Assembly (NCBI GenBank): GCA_020081605.1
Contig: JAHREC010000049.1
Location: 372,001-436,000 of the forward strand
Reading direction: 5' to 3'
Source of the DNA: Albifimbria verrucaria
Taxonomy: Eukaryota; Ascomycota; Sordariomycetes; Hypocreales; Stachybotryaceae
Length of the DNA: 64,000 nucleotides
The position numbers were made by a program, and so were the translations under genes. A model generated the notes under the pieces. That model worked only from the letters and a program-made list of their open reading frames with translations, ran no database searches and was not told the DNA's origin. Of the stretch, positions 33,124 to 43,958 are shown piece by piece (the stretch's first letter is position 1; every line of letters starts with the position of its first letter).

Positions 33124-34403
33124 TCAACACTTGGAATAGGCTGGTGGTGGAGACCCAACAAATGTATCAAAGTAGTTGGTGCATTCATCCCTCTTACAAT
33201 ACCGTGGAGGGATTTGAATGCCTTCCGCTAGCACATCGGGATTTGGCTTCGTAATTTTCTCGTCCCCACTCACGAAGACATCCCAACCAGTGACGGGATA
33301 ATCCGGAGAGATGAAAAGATTGATAGGTATTGGAGTTTCATACTAATATGTCGTTAGCTAGAGCATAAGGGGCGCGTTACTGTATACCTTACCTCTGATT
33401 CAATTCCATCCTGCAACAAAGTGACAGCAAAATGTAGCGTGTGACTGATTGTTATACCGTAGGCGTTGAAGTCAGGGAACACATTCTCACTATCCGTGGT
33501 AGATCGAGACAGTGCTGCCAGTCGTGCATATCTTGGTTGAAATGGTCAAACTTCAAAGGCCACTCTTTCACCAACCGGTAATATGTCTCCGTGTCTGTCG
33601 GGCTTGACGTATTTGTTTCATGGTTCTCACGCAAGTAAAACCTCCCCTTTTGACTTCCACTCCAGGCTCGAGCTTTGCAAGTTGGGCTTCGATAGGGATG
33701 AATCCTCCTAAAGCTATCGCTTGGTGACGGATCGAGATGTTGTATTCAATCTTGCCAACCCATTTGCCGTGAGCTGTGGCTGGGTCCATCAGCTCGTATG
33801 ATGAGATGGGCGGACTGCGGATTATGCGTATGGGAACAAATGCGCGCACGTTGCGAAAGGTTCCATTTAATGTAGACGCCTCCAATCGGTATATGATGCT
33901 GCAGCGGCTGCAACCTCTAAAAGTCTCAACTTGGTTTCCGGGAATTAAAAGCTCAAAAGGCCACTCATAAGTGCCGCTGCGGGTGTGAGCTGAAGGGACG
34001 CAATCCTTGACCAAAAATGGTTCCCATTGATGAGAGAATATCTCAGTTGTCTCCCACTCAAACGGAGCGTCTTTGTCTTCTGCATGGTGTCTAAAGCCTC
34101 GTAAGTAAACATGAGAATATGGCATCAGAGGGCTTTGCCGACTTACCCGTTCAAGATTTGTCCAATCATTTTCAGCTGGAGTCCTTTGACACTTTCGCCT
34201 TTCGATAGGGTTAAGAGAACTTTCCCTCTTAGGTATTGACCTCGGGCTTCTTCTCCATAGCCACTGAGAAAGACGTAATCACATTCCGGTCTAAAATGAA
34301 GTTAGATGAATTCAATCAGCCCGTCCGAGTTATGTATCAATGCTCACTTGATTCTGATACGGGCCTGAGGGGTCCCAGTTACCCGCGCTAAAATGGACTG
34401 CAT
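33124..34403 (-). CDS. Alpha-arrestin-like protein with PY motif
   Basis: Arrestin-domain adaptor of the ART/CreD/PalF superfamily, which in fungi recruits a HECT ubiquitin ligase to plasma-membrane permeases. Exons are 34403-34348, 34290-34147, 34090-33393 and 33342-33124. The N-terminal arrestin fold includes DYVFLSGYGEEARGQYLRGK, WPFELLIPG and RSPPISSYELM. The C-terminal fold includes GKIEYNISIRHQAIALGG and LDLPRIV. The protein ends SPPPAYSKC, where PPAY is a canonical PPxY site for Rsp5-type ligases. Bases are missing at the C run 33644-33647 and the G run 33475-33477 (plus strand). About 370 residues, shorter than CreD-type arrestins. It sits next to a sugar transporter gene, a plausible cargo. 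Confidence 0.84.
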
Positions 34404-35159
34404 CGTGGAAGGTATGATGAGCTTGAAGCTGCTGATGATTACTGATAGGTGAATTGATATCAAAGATCAAGCACTGAAGTAAAGAGTAGAAATGGATGTT
34501 GATTTATTTATTCCCCTTGCAGTGGAAACCAAACTTTACCGACTGAGTCAATGGGCCCATGACCAGGTTATAATTCCGATCCTAGTCACGTCCCTCAACA
34601 TAACATCAGTGCTTGGCTGTTGTATTCCGTACCTGATGATTCGATACCTACACCCGAACTGCGCGTGCTGTGGATCCGAATCGGAATCGGAGATGTGTGG
34701 GACTCGGAGATACAGGGTCAGCCTCATAACTTAGCATGGTGCCATCCCGCCATTCTGGATCCACGGCTACGCCCGTACTCGGAATTCGTCATGATGCATT
34801 ATTACCGTGGATATGCTAGCAAAACCCCCAAAAGGAGTAAAGGTGTTACGTCTTAATTTCTGTCTAAGAAGAAATTACGTATATTGTGGAATAGCCTCCT
34901 CCACCAAAGATCGGATATGCATCGGAAATTCAACTCATGATTACGGAGAAATGGCTCCAAGCGAAAGTGCCTTGATGCATTCGATGTATACATGAATTCT
35001 ACGGCTTGCGGAAAGTATTAACAAGGAACTCATATTTTTATTTATTATCATTTATTAATATTCACGGGCGTCAGTGCTGCACCATGCTCACTATGCAATA
35101 TGTACTGCATGCGCCCGCTGCTCATACCAACTGTTCACACTCAAATAAAAGTAGCTAGT
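34404..35159. other. Intergenic region, about 750 bp
   Basis: Contains the upstream region of the arrestin gene and the 3' flank of the MFS transporter, both minus-strand. Open frames here are short and match no family. Confidence 0.4.
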
Positions 35160-36834
35160 TTACTCCTTGGCGTGTTGACCATGAGCTGGAAACTGGTCAA
35201 CATCTGTTTTGGCAAAGTTACGAGCAGTGATCTTCTGCTCAAACAGAATATCCAGCTCGCCGTACGTACGATCTTTGGTTTCAGGCAAGCGAAAGAATGC
35301 CCAAATCAAGATCAGAACGCAAAATCCACCCCAGAAAAGACCGGTTTTCGCTCCCCAGTTCCAAGCATTGAGTCCAAGCATTCTCGGCATTAGAATGTTG
35401 TTGACAATTGCTATCATGTTGGAGAAGTTGCGGGCCAGAACAATTGTCTTACTCTTGAGCCGAGTAGAAGGGATTTCAGCAACAATTGTGTAGCAAAGGG
35501 GTCCAACGGCCATGTCATACACAAAGGTATACACGAGGAGCAGACTTCCAATTGCCCAGGAAGGCCCAGCAAGGTCCGGGTTTGCAAAACCCAGTCCACC
35601 GATTACGACGAGCAGAACAAGCAGGGCAAGAATGCCAGCCAAGAAGATTGTACGACGACCATATTTGGTCATCCAGACCCAGGATAGAACAACGCCCACG
35701 ATTCCGACAGCGTACTGGGCGACTTGTAGATTGAACGAGTCGGTACTTGACAGTCCAGCTCTCTCATAAAACTGAACGGAATAGCCCATGAGGACACTGC
35801 CACAGAGTGACTGCGAGACGTAGCTGACCGAGGCAACCTCCGTACGTCGGAGATCGGTTCGCATGAAGCAGTGCCAGTAGTTGGTGCCGGCAGATGTCTC
35901 ACGTTCAAGATCGTCGGTCAACTTCAACATGGCAACCTGGTCATCGGCATTGAAGTCCAAATCCTCCTGTACTGTTGTGAGGCGAAGAATAGCCTTCTTT
36001 GCATCATCAAGACGCCCTTTGCGGACAAGCCACCAAGGAGATTCGGGGAGAATACAGTGGCGAGAATGATAAGAGGCGGCCACACCCACTGCAAGGCAAA
36101 GGGAATACGGTAAGACATATCTCCCTTCATGTCCAGGAAGCCGCGTAGAACCCCAGACGCCAGAAGCTGCCCAATCACCCAGCACAAGTTGACAAAGGCG
36201 GTCAAATAGGGTCTAAGAACGACTGGCGCAACATCTGAGGCATAGGCAAGAGTGAGGGTTTGGAAAACACCCCATGGAATACCCAGCAAGATATTGCCGG
36301 CCAAGATAGTTTGGATGTTTTGGGCAAAGAACGGAATGAAGATGAATGCGATCATCAACATTTGGGAACCGAGCATAGTCTTTTGTAACCAAACTTCTCA
36401 GAGATCCATCCGTTCAAGTAGAGTCCGAGTATTTGGCCACAAAGGCCACCGGTCTGGATATAGGTCTGCCAGTGGGCTGAAATGACTTTACCGCCATTGC
36501 CGTCAGACTCGTCACCGAACTTTTGTTGGAACCTAAGACTATGTTAGGTCCTGGGACGCTTATAGGGCAGGACGCTTCAGACTTACGCTTCGTAACCATA
36601 AAAGGAACCAATCAATGCTAGATCGTAACCCTCCATGATGATGGCTGTCGAGAACACAATGGAGAATGCGATGGCCTTAGGGTATAGGCGGAAAGAGTCT
36701 CTCAGCGAGAGACTGTGCTCACGGTTGGTAGCATCTCTAGCATCGGCATGACGGGCACTCTTGTCCTCGTCAACAGTATGAACCCACACATCGGTCGGCC
36801 CAACTGGCTCCTGCTTAGGCGATGAGGCAGACAT
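35160..36834 (-). CDS. MFS sugar transporter (alpha-glucoside/sucrose type)
   Basis: Twelve-helix sugar:H+ symporter at the plasma membrane. Exons are 36834-36587 and 36538-35160. Conserved sugar-porter features: EGYDLALIGSFYGYEA near helix 1, WQTYIQTGGLCGQILGLYLNG with SEKFGYK (loop 2-3), PESPWWLVRKGRLDDA after helix 6, VWMTKYGRRT (loop 8-9), and PETKDRTYGELD at the C-terminus. The closest groups are the fungal maltose/general alpha-glucoside permeases. Bases are missing at the G run 36045-36048 and the T run 36381-36384 (plus strand). Restored length is about 540 residues, normal. It shares a 621-bp divergent promoter with the GH32 gene, which argues for co-regulation and a sucrose- or fructo-oligosaccharide-like substrate. 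Exact specificity is inferred from context only. Confidence 0.88.
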
Positions 36835-37455
36835 GTTGCCGGCCCAGTCAATCAGGAAGAAAAGAAGTAGTGCTAGAAAGAAGGCAGAAGTATGATGATG
36901 AAGATTGTTGCGAGTGAGCCTATCTTACATGTTTCGATGTTGAGAGCTGGGGAAATCCGGAGTATTTAACATCATCCCCATCAGCCAGCATGCCACCTGG
37001 GAAGTCTTGGGGCAGGTTTCTGCCCCGGACTGGGAAGCTCCTTGGAAAGATTCCGCGTCTTACCTAGTTGAGTGCACGTCGAGACGTTGCGTAGCCTGTA
37101 GGCTAACCAACTATTGGCCTTGTTGTGCCATTTCATCTCTTCCTTGATGGTCTGTACGAGGAGTTTTTCTCCTCAATGTCTCGGAGCAAGCGAGACCATA
37201 CCATTTCTAGGCTATTGTCGGCCCGGGAAGCACTCTATGCTGAGCATGAAGTCGCGTGGTCACCGGACAATAAACTTCTGGGGACGTCGGACCGACAAGT
37301 CTTGGCCAATCTTTGCTAATGTTATGATGTCTCCACAAAATGAGCGGTAGACCTGGGGTATAAGCGCTCACTCTGGATGCACATCAAGGCGCGTTTGTGC
37401 TCACCTGATTTCTCGTTCATTCTTCTTCATCATCGATTCGGGGTTTTCTATTATA
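36835..37455. promoter_or_regulatory. Bidirectional promoter of transporter and GH32 genes
   Basis: The 621-bp gap lies between two divergent start codons. It holds three exact CTGGGG sequences (36947-36952, 37278-37283, 37353-37358) fitting the CreA carbon-repressor consensus SYGGRG. It also holds CCAAT-type boxes in both orientations (ATTGG near 37112, CCAAT near 37307). A near match to the AmyR/InuR site CGG-N8-CGG is CGG-N8-GGG beginning at 37345, next to a TATA-like GTATAA. No perfect CGG-N8-CGG was found. Carbon-catabolite control and InuR-type induction are inferred, not demonstrated. Confidence 0.5.
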
Positions 37456-39255
37456 ATGATTTGCTCATCAAATCCAAACGGACATCGGCAGTGGCATCCA
37501 CGACCCGTTTACCACCTTCGGGCTCCCCAGGGATGGATGAATGATCCGTGCGCTCCAGGATTTGACAGCACTACTCAGACATACCATTTATTCTATCAAT
37601 GTAAGCTGTTTTGTGGTGGTTTTGGTAACTGGCGACTAACCGAAGTGAAGGGAATCCTTTGTCTTGTGACTGGGGCAACATTAGCTGGGGCCACTACACT
37701 AGTCGAGACGGAATACATTGGGAGCACAATGACGATGAGCCAGTGCTCAAGCCAGACGCAGCCTACGACAAAGATGGTATATTCACAGGGTGCTTCTATC
37801 CCTCAGGTGTTCATGGAGAGCCTGGGCAACTTACCGTGTTCTACACTTCGGTGACCAATTTGCCTATTCATTGGACCTTGCCATACACTCGGAATTGCGA
37901 AGGGCTGGCCCTGGCAACGTCAAGTGATGGTGGAAACACCTGGCACAAGAACAAAGTCAACCCAATACTTCACGGAGAGCCGGAAAATGTTGTGGTGACT
38001 GGATTTCGGGACCCATACCTGGCCAGATGGCCTGCAATGGACCGGATCAGAGGAAGAAAGAGCCTATACGGCATCTTGTCAGGTGGCATCTTGAATCAAG
38101 GCCCTACAATGTTTCTCTACGCTGTCAGCCCAAGCGATTTAACTAAATGGGACTATATCGGGACTTTGGGCGACCTTGAGGCTGGATTCCGCCCTTCGCC
38201 TCTCTGGTCGGGTGATTTTGGCGTCAATTGGGAGTGCGTCAATTTTATGACCTTAAGAGACCAGAAGAAGGAATTCCAGTTTCTAACTCTCGGTTCTGAG
38301 GGTGGATTACCATGGGGAGTGAAGATGGCTGTGAAGATACGAGTCAGGCGCAGACATTGTGGCTTGCAGGAACCCTCGCTGGTTCTGCCGAAAAGCCTAA
38401 GATGAAATACAATTTCAGTGGTGTGCTTGATCATGGCTGCCTCTACGCTGTCGCGACATATGAGCATCCTATTACTCACCAGAGGGTGGCTTGGGGTGGC
38501 TCAAGGAGGACGACCTTACGCTAGAAAGAAGAACTGCAAAGGGATGGACCGGTCACTTGTCTCTACCTAGAGAGTTATTCCTCTACTCGAAGCCTAACGT
38601 TACCAGAGGGTTGGTCTCTTCGCTGGAGGATATCCATTCTATTCGCTGGGAAGAGAATGCACCAGAACCACATAAAGGTAGCACAGTCTGGACGTTAGGC
38701 ATTCGGCCTATGACGAGCTCAAAGGGTCTTCGACGCCAAAAGCAAGCCAGCTGGTCTTCCATTAAAGGTGACGGTAAGCAAGGGCAATTAGCTCTTGTTA
38801 ACTTTCATTGGGAGCTCGAAGCTCTGATTCGGGTTTCAGCAAACTCTGGGAAAGTTGGCTTCGTCATTTGTCAAGACAAAGATGCATCTCTTGAAACCAA
38901 AGTCTTCTATGACCTCGATAACCAGATCATCACGGTTGATAGAAGCCTCTCAAACACTGAAGCTGATATTAAGAAAGGAAATATCTCAGGATCATTCACT
39001 CTTTTCGTCTCGGATGAGCATGGCAAAGAAGTCGTGGAGGACTTGCATCTACGCATATTCCGCGATGGTGATGTGTTGGAGGTTTTTGTCAATGATCGAT
39101 TCGCTCTGTCTACCATGGTATATTCAGATATGGCATGCAGAGGCATCAGCTGTTTTGTGGAAGGTGGAACTACGAACCATACCGTGTTTAAGAGTATAGA
39201 TATTTGGGACCTCGGTAATGTATTTGAGGATGCCCAGCCTAGGACTAGGATATAG
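37456..39255 (+). CDS. GH32 beta-fructofuranosidase, intracellular type
   Basis: Glycoside hydrolase family 32 enzyme that hydrolyses fructosyl bonds of sucrose or fructo-oligosaccharides. Exons are 37456-37600 and 37651-39255. There is no signal peptide (MICSSNPNGHRQWHPRP), so an intracellular location is expected. Catalytic landmarks: WMNDPCAPG (nucleophile Asp, the NDPNG box in its fungal intracellular variant), FRDPYL (transition-state Asp) and NWECVNF (acid/base Glu in the EC motif). The C-terminal beta-sandwich contains LEVFVNDRFALSTMVYSD. Bases are missing at the G runs 38314-38317 and 38493-38496. About 585 residues when restored. Its divergent sugar transporter and the downstream InuR-like activator indicate an import-then-cleave pathway. 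Confidence 0.9.
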
Positions 39256-39351
39256 ATATCAGGTAATCGCCTTAAAACCCCAGAATTCCCGCGTCAAGTG
39301 GCCATGCTTTGAGAGACGCTTGCAAATGAATAGATGTCCGAACAGGTGAGC

Positions 39352-40891
39352 TCAATTTTGATCTCCTTCGTGCAATTTCCAAAGACCATGCCTTTGCTGT
39401 ATAATGCGGGACTTGTCTTCCAAATATGCCTTCTGGTGATCGCGCATTTCATCCAGTTCTAACAAGAACTTCACAACGTAGACAAAATCCTCCGCGTGTG
39501 ACCTAAGCCTATCCCCATTCTGATTGTTCGGTTCGGGAGAGTCAGTACATCTGCAATTGTGCTGGCAATCTCGAATAACTTCTGGATAATGCCGCTACCT
39601 TGCGTTGCGATGCTTAAAATACTATTCAGTCGATTGACCAAGCTCCGCAGTTGGGTTGACAAGCGAGATGCTGGAAACTGTAGAGACAAACCCTCGTGGA
39701 TAGCGTCTGACCGAAGCAGACCTTGCGAAAGTGCAACTTGCCAGAGCACTGTTCGTAGCCAAAGCCGTGTAATGAACAAATCCGCATGCTGCCGCTCTGA
39801 TAGCCCAGACTGACCCGTAGACAGAAGCCTTAGTTCGACGTTTGCTGTTTGTATTTCGACCTCGTCTAGCTGCGACTGTTTATGTTCGATCCACTCGCCT
39901 GTCACCGTCACAGTAGATTCTGGTTGTGCATTCCAGCAAGCAAGAAACTTATCATCTAGGACAAGGAATAGTTCTATGAGACAGTTGAAACCAAGTTGTA
40001 TATGGTCTGGTGTCCCGCGCTCGGCAGTCGATAGTCTCGCTTGTATGGGCGGCAAGATACTCGGGTAGCCAGCAGCGATGGTGAGATATCGCTCATGGAT
40101 ATATGCTTCCCAATATAGTTGGTGGAAGCGCAGCGTATCTTTAGGGGACAGAAGCGACCCTCTAAAGTGTCGACGACGCGCCTCGAGTACTTGAATCAGC
40201 GATATCGCCTCCCGAATCAGACTAAAGCTGTGTTCTAGACGCTTGAACCCCATCATTGAGATTTCTAGGTAGATGCATGTCATGATACGTTTCAATGAAG
40301 TGGGAAGATTGTCTGTCCAGCTTTCGGCTCCTTCAGCCTTTAGTCCGGCGTATTGATGGGCTTGCAGCCCGTGTCTAACCAGCTCCGTAAACTGTGGCCA
40401 TCCTTCTCCGCGGTTTAGTTCCGGTGTTCGAGAAAGAAAGGTGGTGACAGCAGCATATGAGTATACGAGGGCTAGGTCTTCAGGGCTGTCATGCATTGTA
40501 GATATTGCCTCCGTGATGTCACTTGGCGAAAACGCAGGGCTAAAGGGATAGACCAGGGTTTCGAAACTTGGCAGAAAACCTCGAAAGAAATCGGCCGTGT
40601 AAGTCGTGTCCACAGAGCTGGGGAGAGCTTCCTGTTGCAGCTCCGGGGAGACGGAGAATGACGGCAAAGATCCGGCATTTGGTGAGGCTGGAGAGGTCCA
40701 GGGACATTTTCTCCACGCACCTGAGCTAGTAGCCGGCCTCTGATGGGATTCTTTCGTTTCTTGGGCGCCTCAGACTTGACGCAACGGACACTAAAATGAG
40801 CGCAGGCGGAACAAGGCTGGCCGCCGTCGCATTTAACCTTGCGGACCCGGCAGCCATCACAGGCATGCAGTGTGATCTTCACCCCGGTCAT
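39352..40891 (-). CDS. InuR/AmyR-like Zn2Cys6 transcription activator
   Basis: Nuclear activator of the AmyR/InuR group, which controls starch, sucrose and inulin utilisation genes in aspergilli. The start is ATG 40891 (MTGVKITLHACDGCRVRKVK). The zinc cluster CDGCRVRKVKCDGGQPCSAC plus a Cys in FSVRC follows the C6 pattern. It is followed by the family's RGRLLAQVRGENVPG and then YTADFFRGFLPSFETLVYP, as in AmyR/InuR. Bases are missing near the GG at 40695-40696 and at the G run 39535-39537 (plus strand). The second shift hides the true C-terminus, which ends at 39352 after a helical, charged tail. About 515 residues. It converges with the GH32 gene 96 bp away. InuR is preferred over AmyR or MalR because of the GH32 neighbour. 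Confidence 0.87.
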
Positions 40892-41544
40892 GGCAGTGAC
40901 GATGGATCCGCTATGGGAACTTGAGGTGCGGAGACTTGCGGCAATCAGACATCTCCGTCTTGGAAAGACGCTACTGCAAGCAGCTTTGCTGGCACATAAA
41001 TCATGTGACCGGCTGGACACTGTTAGACGCCACACTCAACTTAACCTAGAGCCAGGCTTAACAGAATATCTTTCAAGCTATGAGCTAGTTGCTGGTTTAG
41101 GGCTCCGCCTAAGTTGGGGGCGCATCAAGGGTAGAGTTCCTCCAGGGGAATGCAAGTTTGCTACATCTCGGTTGGAATGAAGGGAGGGTTCGAATCAGCC
41201 TCGGCATCTTTTAGTAAGCTCAAATTGATTCAATTATCTTGCGTTGTGCAGACGATACTCTTTACCACATGGTCACGATACCGCAAAGAAGGGCTTTCCC
41301 AACACAAAACCTGTCACATGAACGTCTTAGAGACTACATCGTTGATCATCGTATGAAAGCATTGGTTCAATAAGGAATCTCATATCAGACTATTTTTTAA
41401 CTTATTTCCACCATCGTTCCACCGTCGTTCCACCAGCTTCATTCTCAGAAACAGGGGAGAAGAAAAGGAGAGGGGGGAAGAGAAAACAAGAGATTAAGCA
41501 TTGACTTCCATCATAATTGGCCCCGAATTCTTTGTTCTCTGTAT
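40892..41544. other. Intergenic region with a purine-rich tract
   Basis: Upstream region of the InuR-like gene plus the 3' flank of the Pro/Cys-rich gene. A long purine tract at about 41450-41495 contains the only run of six or more identical G/C bases that I noticed in the window (GGGGGG near 41473). No gene is recognised. Confidence 0.45.
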
Positions 41545-42176
41545 TCAATTCCACTGCGCGACGAGGTATTCCTCTCCATTGTCAGGATCAACTGCAAAGA
41601 CCTTGATCGTGGTCGTGTCTCTAATTCCATATCCCGAATTCCATTCGAGAAAGTTAAGTCGCTGAGAACCGTCAGGTGCAACAGCGTAAGCATCACGTAC
41701 TCCAAGATCCTGATCGCCCTTTACAAGGCGATATTGGTATGTCTTGTCTCGAAGCACACGGGGAAAACAACATTATCAATGTAGTTCTGGGGCCTTCCTC
41801 GTCCCCACCGCGGTGTGTAGTCGATGTTTATTCTAGGAGTAGCCTGTACTAGACTGAGCACCGAGGAAGCTGGAAGAAGAGGTGGCCCCGCACAGTCGAC
41901 AATCGGGCAAGGAAACGGTGGTGCACAGTCTATGATGGGACAAGGGATTTGTGGTGGACAGGGCAAAATAGCTGGTTTTGGGCAAGATGGAACGGGGCAT
42001 GGCGGCGGAGGAGGGCAGGGTCGTGGCCACTGCTCCCTAACGATAATGTTAGTATATTGGAGCAAAGAAAATCCCAGGCTATGAATACATTTCAGCACCG
42101 AGTACAGCGGAAGTGCATAGCGCAAGTGCGAGGGTAAAGAGCTTGATAGGGCGTCGAGGTCAGCTTCAGGTTCCAC
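41545..42176 (-). CDS. Pro/Cys-rich low-complexity protein, possibly secreted
   Basis: Not assigned to a family. A central stretch is dominated by Pro and Cys: [16 protein letters not shown], then [16 protein letters not shown] and [11 protein letters not shown], with a tandem PCPI(I/V)DCA unit. The C-terminal ~110 residues ([20 protein letters not shown], then [19 protein letters not shown] to the stop) look like a small folded domain. One base is missing at the G run 41760-41763 (plus strand), linking the two parts. An intron with acceptor CGTTAG near 42040 is likely. The 5' end is uncertain: a signal-peptide-like stretch [16 protein letters not shown] is readable upstream (about 42100-42155) but in a frame that does not join cleanly, so another indel or a different start is possible. 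Coordinates cover only the supported part. Confidence 0.6.
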
Positions 42177-43958
42177 AATGATGGAGAGATGATATGCATG
42201 CCTTCATGGTTGCTGTTTAAACAAGTTCTGAACTGGGCGTCTTTATGTTGAGGTTGGCTCTGGTTTTCGCCTAGATACTCGAACTGCTGTGGCTGTTGGA
42301 AGTTGTAGTCGTCTTGAAAGGAGGAGCTTTCGATCTATTTATTCACAAGCTGACAGCAAATTTTACGAAGCCTCAAGGCCATTTTGAGACCACACATGCC
42401 AGCCAGGTCATGAACAGCCAGCCGTTCGTGCTGAGCTGGCTGACTCTGGTTAGCATTATCAGATGATAAAACCTCGACATTGTCACGCTTCGAAAACTAT
42501 CTGGTCTGAGTTGGCAAGGAGACCGCTAATGCTATTCAAGGTGCGAGTTGATTGGAATAGAATTGGTAAAAACGTGCATCTTGGGCACACGTTACATTCC
42601 GCCCAGTCAACTACAGGAATGTTGCGAGTCTGGCCAGCGATTGGGTAGCGAATGAGATGGATCAAATGCTGCGCGGACGTGACGCCCAGGCTTTTGTTAC
42701 CTTGAAAATTTGAGCGGCGATACCATAGTAAACTCATTGTGTACACACTAGATATTATTTATCGTCCCTATTAGGACCTGGTGATGTCGCATCGTGGTGT
42801 TGTTTTTCGTTAAGCCTCATATACCATCAGAACTTGAATGTCCTTTCCTTACGGTGGATCCCTTCCTCTGAAAAAAGGTCATCGTATGTAGTACGTTAGA
42901 AACCTCAGCCGAAAAAATCTATGCGCCGTCGCATTCCATGGAGAGCTGAACTGCCTCAAACATCCTCTGTCTCTGTCTTCTACCAGTTGGAATGCTGAGT
43001 CGTTCTTCCTACCAGCCTCCTTTTACGGCTGCTTTAAGGAGAAAACTGACCACGCGGAAGATTGGAACGTCCGTTTAATGGTAGGGTTCTGCGAGTTTTA
43101 TACCAAATTCAAGTTCAAAGAATCCGACGTGTTCACCACGCAATAGTTCATCCTTCCACACATGTTCCTAAGACCGACGCATTGTTCGCCTAATTCCTAA
43201 GGCACACCATCAAAGCTTGATCAACATAATACTGTAAGTTGAGGTAAGAACCCAAATAAATCTAAAGGTCGATGCAATACACCTTTTGAGACCAAAGTTC
43301 CATTGTCAAGGATTCTAAGGACTGGCCCCGTCCTAATCTTTGGAGAAGAAAGCGTCCAGTCATGAATAAAACTGTGTCTCCACAGGGAGGTCCATTTTAA
43401 CGAGGATTTGGCCTTTCTAGCAAATAAATTTAGCTGCGATTATTGTTGTTACAAGGACCCCTTGCTATAAAATACGAGAGGTGCTTGTCATAATGGAGCT
43501 AGTGGCTGGTATTATTATGTATTTTACGATGTCCTCCGTTGTGCCAGCTCAAAGACCAACCCACTCACGAGCGTGAACTACACTGTAACAGCACGGCAGA
43601 GAGATAAGCTGGCAGGTGATTGACTATTCCGCAACATAAATGCAATACGGCTGTATAATTACAATCCAGTCGTAGATTTGAGTCGGGATCCTCACGCCTT
43701 CAGGGCCAATTCGAATCCATGACAATGTGCAGGGGTTGAGTATAGGAGCAACGGTAGCAAATGCATGAGTTAGTACTCCTCCCTTGACCAGCATAATTAG
43801 CCGAGCTGCGCCACAGTTGTCTTGTATAGCCTCTACGGTGAGTCACTGACGCATCTCGAAGTATCGTACTCTGTAATAGTTTGAAATAAAGGTCCTCGGG
43901 CGGTTGTTTTCTTATTTTCCCTTCTTCCTTCGTAAGCAGCCAAAAAGGAACTGCAGAC
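42177..43958. other. Gene-free stretch, about 1.8 kb
   Basis: No gene is recognised on either strand. Short frames lack any family resemblance. A GATTCGAAT motif near 43710 looks like a tRNA T-loop, but no cloverleaf can be folded around it. Confidence 0.4.

Noticed and set aside
37345..37358. CGG-N8-GGG as a true AmyR/InuR operator
   Set aside because: It departs from CGG-N8-(C/A)GG at one position, so it is mentioned only as a near match within the promoter.
43700..43730. Possible tRNA T-loop (GATTCGAAT)
   Set aside because: No acceptor, D or anticodon stems can be folded around it.
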